Positions 25,698-38,252 of a stretch of 64,000 bases of DNA are shown in pieces. The first letter of the stretch is position 1. Each line of letters begins with the position of its first letter. The notes beneath the pieces were generated by a model, which was not told where the DNA came from, did no database searches, and worked only from the letters and a program-made list of their open reading frames with translations. The stretch lies in contig OX336395.1 of the NCBI GenBank assembly GCA_946902985.2, positions 18,516,708-18,580,707 of the forward strand, given 5' to 3'. Source of the DNA: Meconema thalassinum. Taxonomy: Eukaryota > Arthropoda > Insecta > Orthoptera > Tettigoniidae. Made by a program: the position numbers and the translations under genes.

Positions 25698-26560
25698 TCA
25701 TCTTTCCAAACCGTTACATTTGCAGTTAACATTTCCGCAATATCTACTTCAATGTCTTCCTTAAGTAAACGATTATGATCTAAGACTTGGGTTCTCATGA
25801 CCTCTACATCATATTTCAATCCAGCTAGAGAAGCTGTTGTCCTAACAGACTCGTCAACCAACCTAGTTGTTAAAGCACTAATGTTACGAGTACAAAGCGT
25901 TTTTGAAGTTTCAATTTCTTCTCTGACTTTATTAACATCAGTTTGAACTTTAGCAATGTCTACAAAAACTGTATTTACTTCTACTTGTATCTTATTAATG
26001 TCGCTTTGCATCTCATTTACATCAGAATGAATATTATTTATGTCTACTTGAACGTTTGACACATCGGTTCGAACATTTTTAATCTCTCTTTGAACCTCTT
26101 CTACTTTATCTTGTACAGTAGCAACATCATTCCTAACAACAATTACCTCTGCTCTAGCACATGAAATATCACCCCGGACATTAGCAATATCAAGATTCAA
26201 CATAGTAAGATCTTTCTGTACCTTAGAAACATCAGTCTTAACATCTGAAACATCTTTATGTACATTGGATAAATCTTTATGGACATTGGACACGTCTGTG
26301 CGCATGTCAGTTACAGCATTCTCGATTCCCTGGGTACTGATCTGTAAACGCGACATATCATTTTCTAAGTTTGCAGAACTGGTCTGAAGAACTTTCATAT
26401 TCTCCTCCATTCGACTAGTATTCCTAGCTTCCATCTCCTTCACACTTTCATCCATGCTAGCTTTCAAATTAGCAGACATATTACTAGAATTCTCCTCCAT
26501 CATCTGCTTCATTCTGTTGGACATCTCCTCCAACATCATTCTCATACTTTCATCTGCCAT
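25625..26560 (-). CDS. Gag-type ORF1, coiled-coil protein (unit 1), 311 aa
   Basis: The start codon ATG at 26560 gives a Met-rich beginning (MADESMRMMLEEMSNRMKQM), followed at about residues 30-250 by an unbroken run of short repeats of the type D(V/I)xxVxxD(V/I), about seven residues each, with no prolines: a long parallel coiled coil. Basic, acidic and Asn/Gln residues dominate; there is no signal peptide, membrane segment or zinc finger. It overlaps the downstream 500-codon ORF by 73 nt in the -1 frame, so the two may give a fused Gag by -1 frameshifting or be made separately. No canonical slippery heptamer was found in the overlap. Likely a structural, multimerising part of Gag; function inferred from position and coiled coil only. 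Confidence 0.75.
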   Translation of the reverse strand: MADESMRMMLEEMSNRMKQMMEENSSNMSANLKASMDESVKEMEARNTSRMEENMKVLQTSSANLENDMSRLQISTQGIENAVTDMRTDVSNVHKDLSNVHKDVSDVKTDVSKVQKDLTMLNLDIANVRGDISCARAEVIVVRNDVATVQDKVEEVQREIKNVRTDVSNVQVDINNIHSDVNEMQSDINKIQVEVNTVFVDIAKVQTDVNKVREEIETSKTLCTRNISALTTRLVDESVRTTASLAGLKYDVEVMRTQVLDHNRLLKEDIEVDIAEMLTANVTVWKDEWNRSSGEHVTQRSELKENLPIHK

Positions 26561-27077
26561 TTCAATAATATTTCAATAATAGACTGCTTTAGGGACATAC
26601 ATCAAACAGAGCAAAATATTAACATCTGAGCAACATTTTTCACCATATATAAGTTTGAGCAATTTTCTGTCTTAAATCTAACTTATAATTAGCTTATAAT
26701 TAACTTTCGTAGACACCCTATGTTGAAATAAACTCAAGCACATGTTCAAATTTCCTTGGTTCATTTTAAAATATCCTAACACAAATAATTTACATTTACA
26801 ATCCAAATAATTTAATTTTATCTTTAATATGACTAAACATGTCATAAGCCGGTCAAATAAAATAAGACTCCCGATCATAGGCGATTTTTCTAAGTTTCCA
26901 GCCTATTTAACCTCTCTCAAGTTGTATAAGATCTGATCTTTTCTGAGTGTAATTTTCCTAATACAACACAACATTTAATCCCTATATAATCACACTCTCA
27001 AATTCTACAATTGGCCAAGACCTCTAACAAAGAATCAACCTCTTTATTTGAGTCTTCACAATCCCATTGACATCGAT

Positions 27078-27260
27078 AACTTGGTAATCCAATGTTATTC
27101 GAACACTCCACAAAATTGCGGTGCCAATTCTACTCCAATAACTTGGTAATCCAATGTTATTCAAGCATTCCGAACTTCGATTGTGCCAATTCTACTGGCG
27201 TTCAACCTGGTAATCCAGTGTTGTCAATCGAGCCCCACCGAATTGCGGCGCCAATCCTAC
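27078..27260 (-). repeat. Triplicated primer-binding-site-like leader, unit 1
   Basis: Three diverged units of about 62-65 bp, each with TTGGTAATCCA-type sequence and ending in a TTGGCRC-type box on the minus strand. The last, TTGGCGCC, ends 7 bp from the LTR. Layout as in the second internal region. Confidence 0.6.
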
Positions 27261-30200
27261 TGTCCCCGATATCCGGATAGTAGGCTGTCAGATATCCGCC
27301 CCCTCAATCGGATTGCCAATAATCAATCGCACCGGCACAGCAACCTCAATGAAAATGGCACTGACAGATACTACCGAGATTAGAGCACAGTAGTTAACAA
27401 GAAATTATTGTGGAACACACCAAAATATACGGGGGTTCATACTTACCTTTACTTACCTATTCAAATTAATCTCGGGTTTGGGATGCCAACTGGATCACTT
27501 AAAGTATGCCCACACAATAACCTCCACCACGATATTTAAAATGAACCAAGACGACAACAAGAAACTTTTAACTGTACAATAATTTATTTCACATAAAGGA
27601 ATAATATGACAAAATAGAACAACAAAATAAACGTGGCGATCATAAGCCATTGTCAATGTAATCATGTCCTCCTGTAGGACTTGTAGACTTTGCATACAAA
27701 ATTTCAGCTTTCTAGCTCAAAAGAACGTGATAATAATAATACACATGGAATGAATAAGGGAGTTGGGACGAGACATATAGCAATTGTTTTCCTCTTAATA
27801 AACATCACACTTTATTTATAACTGCTAGGCTGCTATGCAGGTGACCTTGGCCTCTAACATACAGTGGTCTGGCCAGCTGCGATACACCTGCATCATGTCG
27901 CCTGCTTACCTCGTCAAATGGACTCACCCCTCCAGCCAACGTTAGCATATGCTAGTTACCTCAGAGCCTAGCTCCTTTTCAAAACACTTTAAATGTTCAC
28001 GTCTCAGCTCAAATATTATCACGCAAATCTTTTAAATGCTCCATTCACATATCACTGGATTACTCTAATAATCCCAAAACTTGTTTAATTATATAATTCA
28101 CATGTTTAACTAGCGTTGTTTAGAGTATATTAACAAAACGTTAAATGTTTATAACAAATACTCATTAATTATTTATAACAATATAAATTGTTTATAATAT
28201 TGTCTAACGACAATTGAAAACTTTATACACTCCTCTCTAAATTCCTTTCGTTCCAAATTATTATTAAAGATATTTACATAATTATTTACAATATTAATAT
28301 TATTTGTTTTAGAAATACATTAAACCACACGTTTATCCGGTTGATAATTACTTAAATCGTGTTGATATAATCGACCAATAAAGGTTAGTTATATTTAAGT
28401 TTCAAATTCAGGTTTAATAAGGTTTAATAATAATTATTATTTGTGACGGTAACCTCCATTCAAAATCGTTATCTCAAATTATTTAAACACTCTTGTTAAT
28501 TTTAACAGTAACTTCACATACTTAATTTTCAAAGGACCTGGACAATACACTCAGCGGAAAAATACCTCGCTCCAAACGCACAAAATTGCACAAAATAGGC
28601 CCAGAATTCATCATATATCTCAATATATATGGCATACAAAATCTTCCACATACAAAAAACCTCCACTTATAAATTCATTAATTTATTAATTACTGTGGGA
28701 ATCTCCTTCACTTATTCAAGGGCATTATTCATCAGCGACTTTTACACGTCCACTGAACTAACGATTATACATCCATAGTTCCTCTTTAAAAATTCTTATA
28801 TTCATTAATTGTATCATAACTGTTATTATATTTAACCTTCGTGGGTTTCATTCATGAATCGATATGAAGTAAAAATTTGCCAATCACAAATAAATTTAAT
28901 AGCAAATACGATTATACACGCCTCCCTGGTCTATCAAAATTGAGATTAATATCTTCAAAGTATCGTAGTATAAAAATACTATCTTCAATAAAAGTTCATC
29001 TAAACTGCATAATAGTCGAATAGAATCCAATTAGACTGTGGAATGCAAACATTATTGTTCCAATCTAGAATTGAGAAAAAACTCCTATCAAATGTTCATT
29101 ACTATAGTGTATTCAATAAATCGTAATCAAAGTTCATATTTCATAAAATTGTCTATAATGCAATGGTATTTCAGAACTGACGATAAATGTCTATGTTGCA
29201 ATCATGTTCATAAAACGACTAGTATTTCCAAGATCGTCGATACAGTAATAGATTTTAACGCTCTAAAATCTTTTAATTATTCTTCTTTCTTGAGGATGAC
29301 AGAAAATTGGTCAAAGTAATTAACTGAAATAGAATTACTTTAATAAAATGACACGCTGTCTGAATTCAAATTTTCCATAGAAAATCGTTAAATTTACAGT
29401 CAAATCGTGACTACAAAAATATGCAAATTACTGAAAGAATATATTTAATATCAGTCTCAACTGATCCAAAATTATTTAAATATGCCAATGACATAACAAT
29501 GTCTCAATAAATCGTAGAAAAAGGCATAACTCTCCAAAGTGTACTGAGTACAAAAATATCAAGCAAGAATATGGGGCAAAATATATGGGACAGAAAATAT
29601 GGGAAAAATGGTTGCTCAGATATCGCTAAATGACTCAAATAAAACAAGAAACGTTCACGACTACCTTATCTGTTGATTGAAGTTCCAGAGGAAAATTTCC
29701 CAAAGAAGACTGCTGTTGGTTCCATTTCACCAACGTAAAGATGTGCTCCGACCTCGAACCTGGAACCAGCGCCCTCGGAGAATAGAACTGCTTCCTCCTC
29801 CGGAAATTGCACTGCTCCATGTATACGATAGACATCCTTCTGGCAAAACTCTTCTTTGTGAGCCGGGTCCACCCTGGCCTCTCTTGAAAGTTCCCTGAAG
29901 TTCTGGTAAAACTCTTCTTTGTGAGCCGGGTCCACCCTGGCCTCTCTTGATAATTCCCTGAAGTTCTGGTAGAAATTCGCCATGAAGTTTATTGCAATCA
30001 TTTTCCGCAGAAATGTTCATAATTGTAGAGTATGAAAATCTTTCCACTGCCATTTGATATAATTCAGCGTTGGATTACGATGCATGAGTGTAGTTGGATG
30101 TTCACTACATGCTCGCTTTTGTAGAAAGACGATTAACGAAGTTCCATGCTGCTATTTCACTCCATTGATATATGTCCCAATTGCATTAAAGGTTTAGCCT

Positions 30201-31213
30201 TCCATCTCCACTTCTGTTATAATCATAGTTGAAAGAACTGCCATATTATATTGTTCCATTCTATAATGTAGCGTTGTATCACCAAATGCAATATGTAGTA
30301 TCACGGTTGCAATACCCGCGTCAGCCGTAGCGTAGAATGTGATATTATAAAAGTGCTTCTCAGGTGGCGAGAAAATCACTTTTGTTGGCAGTCTTATTAT
30401 GCCAATATCTGTGAAAATGTTCAACTTTACTACACACTTTAATACTGTAATGCACAATAGATTTAGCTTAAAGGCAGTCGCTAACTCTTGATATATCATC
30501 TGGTAGACTCGTTTATGAGTGCGTTTCAACTTCGCCTAGTTTCAAACACCGTAAAATGGAACTGCTGCACGCTCCGTGCTCGTTCGATGCGGTGGGCTCT
30601 ACCACACGCGCTAAAGACGACTTGCTTCACAGAATCACTCGAAAACGACTATAAGACACGAGAAAATGAGATATGAGATCTGAGAGCTCCTCTCTGCTGT
30701 GCAAGACCTTTTATCAACTTCTTAAGGGGCGTATCCATCCCTTCCATAGCTTGTTCCTCCGTCATGGCTAGAAGTTCTAACTTTGGCTATACTTGACGGA
30801 TTTTCAAATTTCAAAAACTCAAAATTAATTTCTTCAAAATTCCAAATCAATGCCATAACTGAAAATGGATTTCCACAATTCTGCATTCCAAAAGTAATTA
30901 AATATGGTAGTTTCAGTAATCTCCGTCTCCCTCCAAACTATCGTTCATTGGTTCGAGCCTTTCCTCCAATAGCGTAACTTCTTCCTTAGCACAATTCTTT
31001 GTTTCCCTGCGACTGCGTCGTAAATCTCAGATCTTTCTCGAACAAAATCATGACGTCACTAAGAATCTCAGCTCAAGCAGCCTACTTGCATAAAGTCTGC
31101 GTCATCCGTGCCTACGTCATGAATATCCACGTCACAACTATGACAGCCATAACTTTCTTCATATTTGCCAATACAGCCACTGTGGTCTCACTATAATTCA
31201 ATTTACGGGGGCA
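27261..31213 (-). repeat. LTR 2 (shared middle LTR), 3953 bp
   Basis: Serves as 5' LTR for unit 1 and 3' LTR for unit 2. It carries the same alleles as LTR 1 at every site where LTR 3 was seen to differ, with one private change (CTTTTAACTG near 27568 against CTTTAAACTG). Confidence 0.9.
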
Positions 31214-31223
31214 TTCTCCCTTC
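31214..31223 (-). other. Polypurine tract, unit 2
   Basis: Same all-purine decamer abutting LTR 2 on the minus strand, identical to the unit 1 copy. Confidence 0.85.
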
Positions 31224-31399
31224 ACCACGTTTAAAACAGTTGCAAATTGTTTTTAAACTCTGTGTTATAAATATCTCAATTCACTTGAACACGAAATTGA
31301 ATTATTATTGGCTTACTCTTATATGATATTTCCTCTATGTTCCTTAATCATAAGTCTCTTCTACTCTGGGTTGTGTGTGGCTAATGCATTCTCTCCTCT

Positions 31400-32902
31400 C
31401 TACTTTCTCTTCTGTCCTGTATTCCTGTTTTCCAAGTTCTGCTGACTTGTAGAAGGACCAGGATCGATCACTACATCCTGTCTTTTCTTTTGGTTTTCAG
31501 CTTCCTTCTCTCGTAATTCCTTCAAATACTGCTGACTTTCTTGCTCTCTTTCTTGATACTTGTCGGGTGTCATAACCTGACCTTGAGAATTCTGATTTCG
31601 ATTCTGGTTATTTCTATTGTAGTTCCTATTGTAGCCCTGGTTATTGTAGTATCTACCTCTTCCGTTATTATAATTCCCTCTATTATTGTTCCAGCCTCGT
31701 CTCTGCTCATATGGACGGTAACCTTGTGATCTGTTGCGAAAATAATTATTCCTATGAGGACCTACATTTTTAGTTTTCTCTTCATCAGCAGGCTTATCAG
31801 TTTGTTGAACTTGATCCATATAGACTGTATTAATGTCTTTGAATTCGTGCCTCTGACCTTTTTGAACCACATTTGGCATCGGGCTCGTGTAGTCAAGCCT
31901 TCTCAATAATTCGTCCATACTGGTCAAATCCCTGATATTTGACGATATAATCAGCCTTCTTACCTCCACAGGCAGCATACGAGAAATCGCATCTATCAAC
32001 TGCTCTGTCGACAATGGGGGTTGCAAAAATCTCAAGCGCGATAACTGGCTCGTGAAGAAATCAGCGTACCGTGTTGGAAGAGTACCTGAATACTTCCTCG
32101 AGTATACCTCAGCTCTTAATGAATTCTGTGCTTCTATTGACCAGAATCGTTTTATCAGTGCCTCTGCAAATTCGTCAAAATTACTGAAAGTGTACCGAAA
32201 TGCTAGGAACCATTCAAGGGGTCCTCCAGCTAGAAATCTTTCTACTATTCTCATCTCTCTTTCTCTGGGAATATGAGCTTCAATGAAATAGTCTTTCAGG
32301 TTCCTGATATATTCTATCGGTGTTAGACTATCAGTATTACTAAACTTTTGTGGTTTGTCCTCAAAGTTCCGGATGACTGTCACATTTCTCGGATATGAAT
32401 CCATGTAATTCTTCCCACTATCTCGATATTTCCATTCAGGTTCAATATTCCTATCCTCTTCTTCTTCGCGAAATCTGGATATACGTTCCTCAGGACTAAT
32501 ATCTCTCTCTTCTGTAGCGAGGTTACATCTTCTGACGTAATTCCTATCATCTTCACCAGTCAAGCCTTCTGGATCCTTATCTGTGATTTCCGTGATGACT
32601 TTCCTAATCAACTCTTCTTTATAGGTTTCCATCATGCTAGCTTCTCCTAGTTTCAAATTCTGAAGTTTGCTCGTAGTTTCATTAACATCGGAGACAACCT
32701 TATGAATTTGTTCCTTTAATGTTAGCACGTCCTGACCTATTTGAGTTCTATCCTCTACCTGCTTTTCGAATAGCGAATCCATCCTTATACTCAAATCCTT
32801 TCTAATTTGAACTACTTCATTATTTATGTCTACTTGTGTATTGGCAAGTTTTCTTTCAATTCGCTCCTCTGAGTGACATGTTCCCCACTTGACCTGTTCC
32901 AT
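31400..32902 (-). CDS. gag: Gag-type ORF2, capsid-like protein (unit 2), 500 aa
   Basis: Same domain order as the unit 1 copy: coiled-coil start, gag capsid-like core, Asn/Arg/Gly-rich tail. One codon differs (GAT Asp here, AAT Asn in unit 1, at about 31469). Both copies are free of stops over 500 codons, which argues that amplification was recent. Confidence 0.8.
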   Translation of the reverse strand: MEQVKWGTCHSEERIERKLANTQVDINNEVVQIRKDLSIRMDSLFEKQVEDRTQIGQDVLTLKEQIHKVVSDVNETTSKLQNLKLGEASMMETYKEELIRKVITEITDKDPEGLTGEDDRNYVRRCNLATEERDISPEERISRFREEEEDRNIEPEWKYRDSGKNYMDSYPRNVTVIRNFEDKPQKFSNTDSLTPIEYIRNLKDYFIEAHIPREREMRIVERFLAGGPLEWFLAFRYTFSNFDEFAEALIKRFWSIEAQNSLRAEVYSRKYSGTLPTRYADFFTSQLSRLRFLQPPLSTEQLIDAISRMLPVEVRRLIISSNIRDLTSMDELLRRLDYTSPMPNVVQKGQRHEFKDINTVYMDQVQQTDKPADEEKTKNVGPHRNNYFRNRSQGYRPYEQRRGWNNNRGNYNNGRGRYYNNQGYNRNYNRNNQNRNQNSQGQVMTPDKYQEREQESQQYLKELREKEAENQKKRQDVVIDPGPSTSQQNLENRNTGQKRK

Positions 32903-33765
32903 TCATCTTTCCAAACCGTTACATTTGCAGTTAACATTTCCGCAATATCTACTTCAATGTCTTCCTTAAGTAAACGATTATGATCTAAGACTTGGGTTCT
33001 CATGACCTCTACATCATATTTCAATCCAGCTAGAGAAGCTGTTGTCCTAACAGACTCGTCAACCAACCTAGTTGTTAAAGCACTAATGTTACGAGTACAA
33101 AGCGTTTTTGAAGTTTCAATTTCTTCTCTGACTTTATTAACATCAGTTTGAACTTTAGCAATGTCTACAAAAACTGTATTTACTTCTACTTGTATCTTAT
33201 TAATGTCGCTTTGCATCTCATTTACATCAGAATGAATATTATTTATGTCTACTTGAACGTTTGACACATCGGTTCGAACATTTTTAATCTCTCTTTGAAC
33301 CTCTTCTACTTTATCTTGTACAGTAGCAACATCATTCCTAACAACAATTACCTCTGCTCTAGCACATGAAATATCACCCCGGACATTAGCAATATCAAGA
33401 TTCAACATAGTAAGATCTTTCTGTACCTTAGAAACATCAGTCTTAACATCTGAAACATCTTTATGTACATTGGATAAATCTTTATGGACATTGGACACGT
33501 CTGTGCGCATGTCAGTTACAGCATTCTCGATTCCCTGGGTACTGATCTGTAAACGCGACATATCATTTTCTAAGTTTGCAGAACTGGTCTGAAGAACTTT
33601 CATATTCTCCTCCATTCGACTAGTATTCCTAGCTTCCATCTCCTTCACACTTTCATCCATGCTAGCTTTCAAATTAGCAGACATATTACTAGAATTCTCC
33701 TCCATCATCTGCTTCATTCTGTTGGACATCTCCTCCAACATCATTCTCATACTTTCATCTGCCAT
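32830..33765 (-). CDS. Gag-type ORF1, coiled-coil protein (unit 2), 311 aa
   Basis: Identical in protein sequence to the unit 1 copy (25625-26560). Upstream on its own strand lie about 700 bp of leader and then LTR 3, so this is the copy nearest the outer promoter. The ATG at 33765 is preceded by AT-rich sequence and a possible splice acceptor. Confidence 0.75.
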   Translation of the reverse strand: MADESMRMMLEEMSNRMKQMMEENSSNMSANLKASMDESVKEMEARNTSRMEENMKVLQTSSANLENDMSRLQISTQGIENAVTDMRTDVSNVHKDLSNVHKDVSDVKTDVSKVQKDLTMLNLDIANVRGDISCARAEVIVVRNDVATVQDKVEEVQREIKNVRTDVSNVQVDINNIHSDVNEMQSDINKIQVEVNTVFVDIAKVQTDVNKVREEIETSKTLCTRNISALTTRLVDESVRTTASLAGLKYDVEVMRTQVLDHNRLLKEDIEVDIAEMLTANVTVWKDEWNRSSGEHVTQRSELKENLPIHK

Positions 33766-34282
33766 TTCAATAATATTTCAATAATAGACTGCTTTAGGGA
33801 CATACATCAAACAGAGCAAAATATTAACATCTGAGCAACATTTTTCACCATATATAAGTTTGAGCAATTTTCTGTCTTAAATCTAACTTATAATTAGCTT
33901 ATAATTAACTTTCGTAGACACCCTATGTTGAAATAAACTCAAGCACATGTTCAAATTTCCTTGGTTCATTTTAAAATATCCTAACACAAATAATTTACAT
34001 TTACAATCCAAATAATTTAATTTTATCTTTAATATGACTAAACATGTCATAAGCCGGTCAAATAAAATAAGACTCCCGATCATAGGCGATTTTTCTAAGT
34101 TTCCAGCCTATTTAACCTCTCTCAAGTTGTATAAGATCTGATCTTTTCTGAGTGTAATTTTCCTAATACAACACAACATTTAATCCCTATATAATCACAC
34201 TCTCAAATTCTACAATTGGCCAAGACCTCTAACAAAGAATCAACCTCTTTATTTGAGTCTTCACAATCCCATTGACATCGAT

Positions 34283-34465
34283 AACTTGGTAATCCAATGT
34301 TATTCGAACACTCCACAAAATTGCGGTGCCAATTCTACTCCAATAACTTGGTAATCCAATGTTATTCAAGCATTCCGAACTTCGATTGTGCCAATTCTAC
34401 TGGCGTTCAACCTGGTAATCCAGTGTTGTCAATCGAGCCCCACCGAATTGCGGCGCCAATCCTAC
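34283..34465 (-). repeat. Triplicated primer-binding-site-like leader, unit 2
   Basis: Reading the minus strand from the LTR edge, TGGCGCC (34452-34458) starts 7 bases inside and is followed, after a short gap, by GTGGGGCTCGA. Together these resemble the complement of an insect tRNA-Lys 3' end (TGGCGCC then CAACGTGGGGCTCGA, from general knowledge), with about 4 extra bases between the blocks. The same unit is repeated twice more with TGGCACA (34387-34393) and TGGCACC (34325-34331), spaced 65 and 62 bp. Whether one or all prime reverse transcription is unknown. Confidence 0.6.
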
Positions 34466-34645
34466 TGTCCCCGATATCCGGATAGTAGGCTGTCAGATAT
34501 CCGCCCCCTCAATCGGATTGCCAATAATCAATCGCACCGGCACAGCAACCTCAATGAAAATGGCACTGACAGATACTACCGAGATTAGAGCACAGTAGTT
34601 AACAAGAAATTATTGTGGAACACACCAAAATATACGGGGGTTCAT

Positions 34646-34664
34646 ACTTACCTTTACTTACCTA
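34646..34664 (-). promoter_or_regulatory. Twin consensus splice donors in LTR leader
   Basis: On the minus strand two strong 5' splice sites, TAG-GTAAGT and AAG-GTAAGT, lie 10 bp apart about 180 bases before the LTR end. A candidate acceptor (pyrimidine-rich stretch ending AAAGCAG) lies about 20-30 bases upstream of the gag ATG at 33765. Splicing would remove the primer-binding region from a gag mRNA. No transcript evidence. Confidence 0.3.
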
Positions 34665-37600
34665 TTCAAATTAATCTCGGGTTTGGGATGCCAACTGGAT
34701 CACTTAAAGTATGCCCACACAATAACCTCCACCACGATATTTAAAATGAACCAAGACGACAACAAGAAACTTTAAACTGTACAATAATTTATTTCACATA
34801 AAGGAATAATATGACAAAATAGAACAACAAAATAAACGTGGCGATCATAAGCCATTGTCAATGTAATCATGTCCTCCTGTAGGACTTGTAGACTTTGCAT
34901 ACAAAATTTCAGCTTTCTAGCTCAAAATAACGTGATAATAATAATACACATGGAATGAATAAGGGAGTTGGGACGAGACATATAGCAATTGTTTTCCTCT
35001 TAATAGACATCACACTTTATTTATAACTGCTAGGCTGCTATGCAGGTGACCTTGGCCTCTAACATACAGTGGTCTGGCCAGCTGCGATACACCTGCATCA
35101 TGTCGCCTGCTTACCTCGTCAAATGGACTCACCCCTCCAGCCAACGTTAGCATATGATAGTTACCTCAGAGCCTAGCTCCTTTTCAAAACACTTTAAATG
35201 TTCACGTCTCAGCTCAAATATTATCACGCAAATCTTTTAAATGCTCCATTCACATATCACTGGATTACTCTAATAATCCCAAAACTTGTTTAATTATATA
35301 ATTTACATGTTTAACTAGCGTTGTTTAGAGTATATTAACAAAACGTTAAATGTTTATAACAAATACTCATTAATTATTTATAACAATATAAATTGTTTAT
35401 AATATTGTCTAACGACAATTGAAAACTTTATACACTCCTCTCTAAATTCCTTTCGTTCCAAATTATTATTAAAGATATTTACATAATTATTTACAATATT
35501 AATATTATTTGTTTTAGAAATACATTAAACCACACGTTTATCCGGTTTATAATTACTTAAATCGTGTTGATATAATCGACCAATAAAGGTTAGTTATATT
35601 TAAGTTTCAAATTCAGGTTTAATAAGGTTTAATAATAATTATTATTTGTGACGGTAACCTCCATTCAAAATCGTTAACTCAAATTATTTAAACACTCTTG
35701 TTAATTTTAACAGTAACTTCACATACTTAATTTTCAAAGGACCTGGACAATACACTCAGCGGAAAAATACCTCGCTCCAAACGCACAAAATTGCACAAAA
35801 TAGGCCCAGAATTCATCATATATCTCAATATATATGGCATACAAAATCTTCCACACACAAAAAACCTCCACTTATAAATTCATTAATTTATTAATTACTG
35901 TGGGAATCTCCTTCACTTATTCAAGGGCATTATTCATCAGCGACTTTTACACGTCCACTGAACTAACGATTATACATCCATAGTTCCTCTTTAAAAATTC
36001 TTATATTCATTAATTGTATCATAACTGTTATTATATTTAACCTTCGTGGGTTTCATTCATGAATCGATATGAAGTAAAAATTTGCCAATCACAAATAAAT
36101 TTAATAGCAAATACGATTATACACGCCTCCCTGGTCTATCAAAATTGAGATTAATATCTTCAAAGTATCGTAGTATAAAAATACTATCTTCAATAAAAGT
36201 TCATCTAAACTGCATAATAGTCGAATAGAATCCAATTAGACTGTGGAATGCAAACATTATTGTTCCAATCTAGAATTGAGAAAAAACTCCTATCAAATGT
36301 TCATTACTATAGTGTATTCAATAAATCGTAATCAAAGTTCATATTTCATAAAATTGTCTATAATGCAATGGTATTTCAGAACTGACGATAAATGTCTATG
36401 TTGCAATCATGTTCATAAAACGACTAGTATTTCCAAGATCGTCGATACAGTAATAGATTTTAACGCTCTAAAATCTTTTAATTATTCTTCTTTCTTGAGG
36501 ATGACAGAAAATTGGTCAAAGTAATTAACTGAAATAGAATTACTTTAATAAAATGACACGCTGTCTGAATTCAAATTTTCCATAGAAAATCGTTAACTTT
36601 ACAGTCAAATCGTGACTACAAAAATATGCAAATTACTGAAAGAATATATTTAATATCAGTCTCAACTGATCCAAAATTATTTAAATATGCCAATGACATA
36701 ACAATGTCTCAATAAATCGTAGAAAAAGGCATAACTCTCCAAAGTGTACTGAGTACAAAAATATCAAGCAAGAATATGGGGCAAAATATATGGGACAGAA
36801 AATATGGGAAAAATGGTTGCTCAGATATCGCTAAATGACTCAAATAAAACAAGAAACGTTCACGACTACCTTATCTGTTGATTGAAGTTCCAGAGGAAAA
36901 TTTCCCAAAGAAGACTGCTGTTGGTTCCATTTCACCAACGTAAAGATGTGCTCCGACCTCGAACCTGGAACCAGCGCCCTCGGAGAATAGAACTGCTTCC
37001 TCCTCCGGAAATTGCACTGCTCCATGTATACGATAGACATCCTTCTGGCAAAACTCTTCTTTGTGAGCCGGGTCCACCCTGGCCTCTCTTGAAAGTTCCC
37101 TGAAGTTCTGGTAAAACTCTTCTTTGTGAGCCGGGTCCACCCTGGCCTCTCTTGATAATTCCCTGAAGTTCTGGTAGAAATTCGCCATGAAGTTTATTGC
37201 AATCATTTTCCGCAGAAATGTTCATAATTGTAGAGTATGAAAATCTTTCCACTGCCATTTGATATAATTCAGCGTTGGATTACGATGCATGAGTGTAGTT
37301 GGATGTTCACTACATGCTCGCTTTTGTAGAAAGACGATTAACGAAGTTCCATGCTGCTATTTCACTCCTTTGATATATGTCCCAATTGCATTAAAGGTTT
37401 AGCCTTCCATCTCCACTTCTGTTATAATCATAGTTGAAAGAACTGTCATATTATATTGTTCCATTCTATAATGTAGCGTTGTATCACCAAATGCAATATG
37501 TAGTATCACGGTTGCAATACCCGCGTCAGCCGTAGCGTAGAATGTGATATTATAAAAGTGCTTCTCAGGTGGCGAGAAAATCACTTTTGTTGGCAGTCTT

Positions 37601-37881
37601 ATTATGCCAATATCTGTGAAAATGTTCAACTTTACTACACACTTTAATACTGTAATGCACAATAGATTTAGCTTAAAGGCAGTCGCTAACTCTTGATATA
37701 TCATCTGGTAGACTCGTTTATGAGTGCGTTTCAACTTCGCCTAGTTTCAAACACCGTAAAATGGAACTGCTGCACGCTCCGTGCTCGTTCGATGCGGTGG
37801 GCTCTACCACACGCGCTAAAGACGACTTGCTTCACAGAATCACTCGAAAACGACTATAAGACACGAGAAAATGAGATATGA

Positions 37882-37920
37882 GATCTGAGAGCTCCTCTCT
37901 GCTGTGCAAGACCTTTTATC
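37882..37920 (-). promoter_or_regulatory. Candidate LTR core promoter (TATA-like plus initiator)
   Basis: On the minus strand GATAAAAGG is followed about 32 bases later by TCAGATC, which fits an arthropod initiator with the start at the A (37886). Identical copies lie at 23472-23510 and 30677-30715. If correct, U3 is about 530 bp and the untranslated leader before gag exceeds 3 kb unless spliced. Confidence 0.45.
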
Positions 37921-38252
37921 AACTTCTTAAGGGGCGTATCCATCCCTTCCATAGCTTGTTCCTCCGTCATGGCTAGAAGTTCTAACTTTGGCTATACTTG
38001 ACGGATTTTCAAATTTCAAAAACTCAAAATTAATTTCTTCAAAATTCCAAATCAATGCCATAACTGAAAATGGATTTCCACAATTCTGCATTCCAAAAGT
38101 AATTAAATATGGTAGTTTCAGTAATCTCCGTCTCCCTCCAAACTATCGTTCATTGGTTCGAGCCTTTCCTCCAATAGCGTAACTTCTTCCTTAGCACAAT
38201 TCTTTGTTTCCCTGCGACTGCGTCGTAAATCTCAGATCTTTCTCGAACAAAA

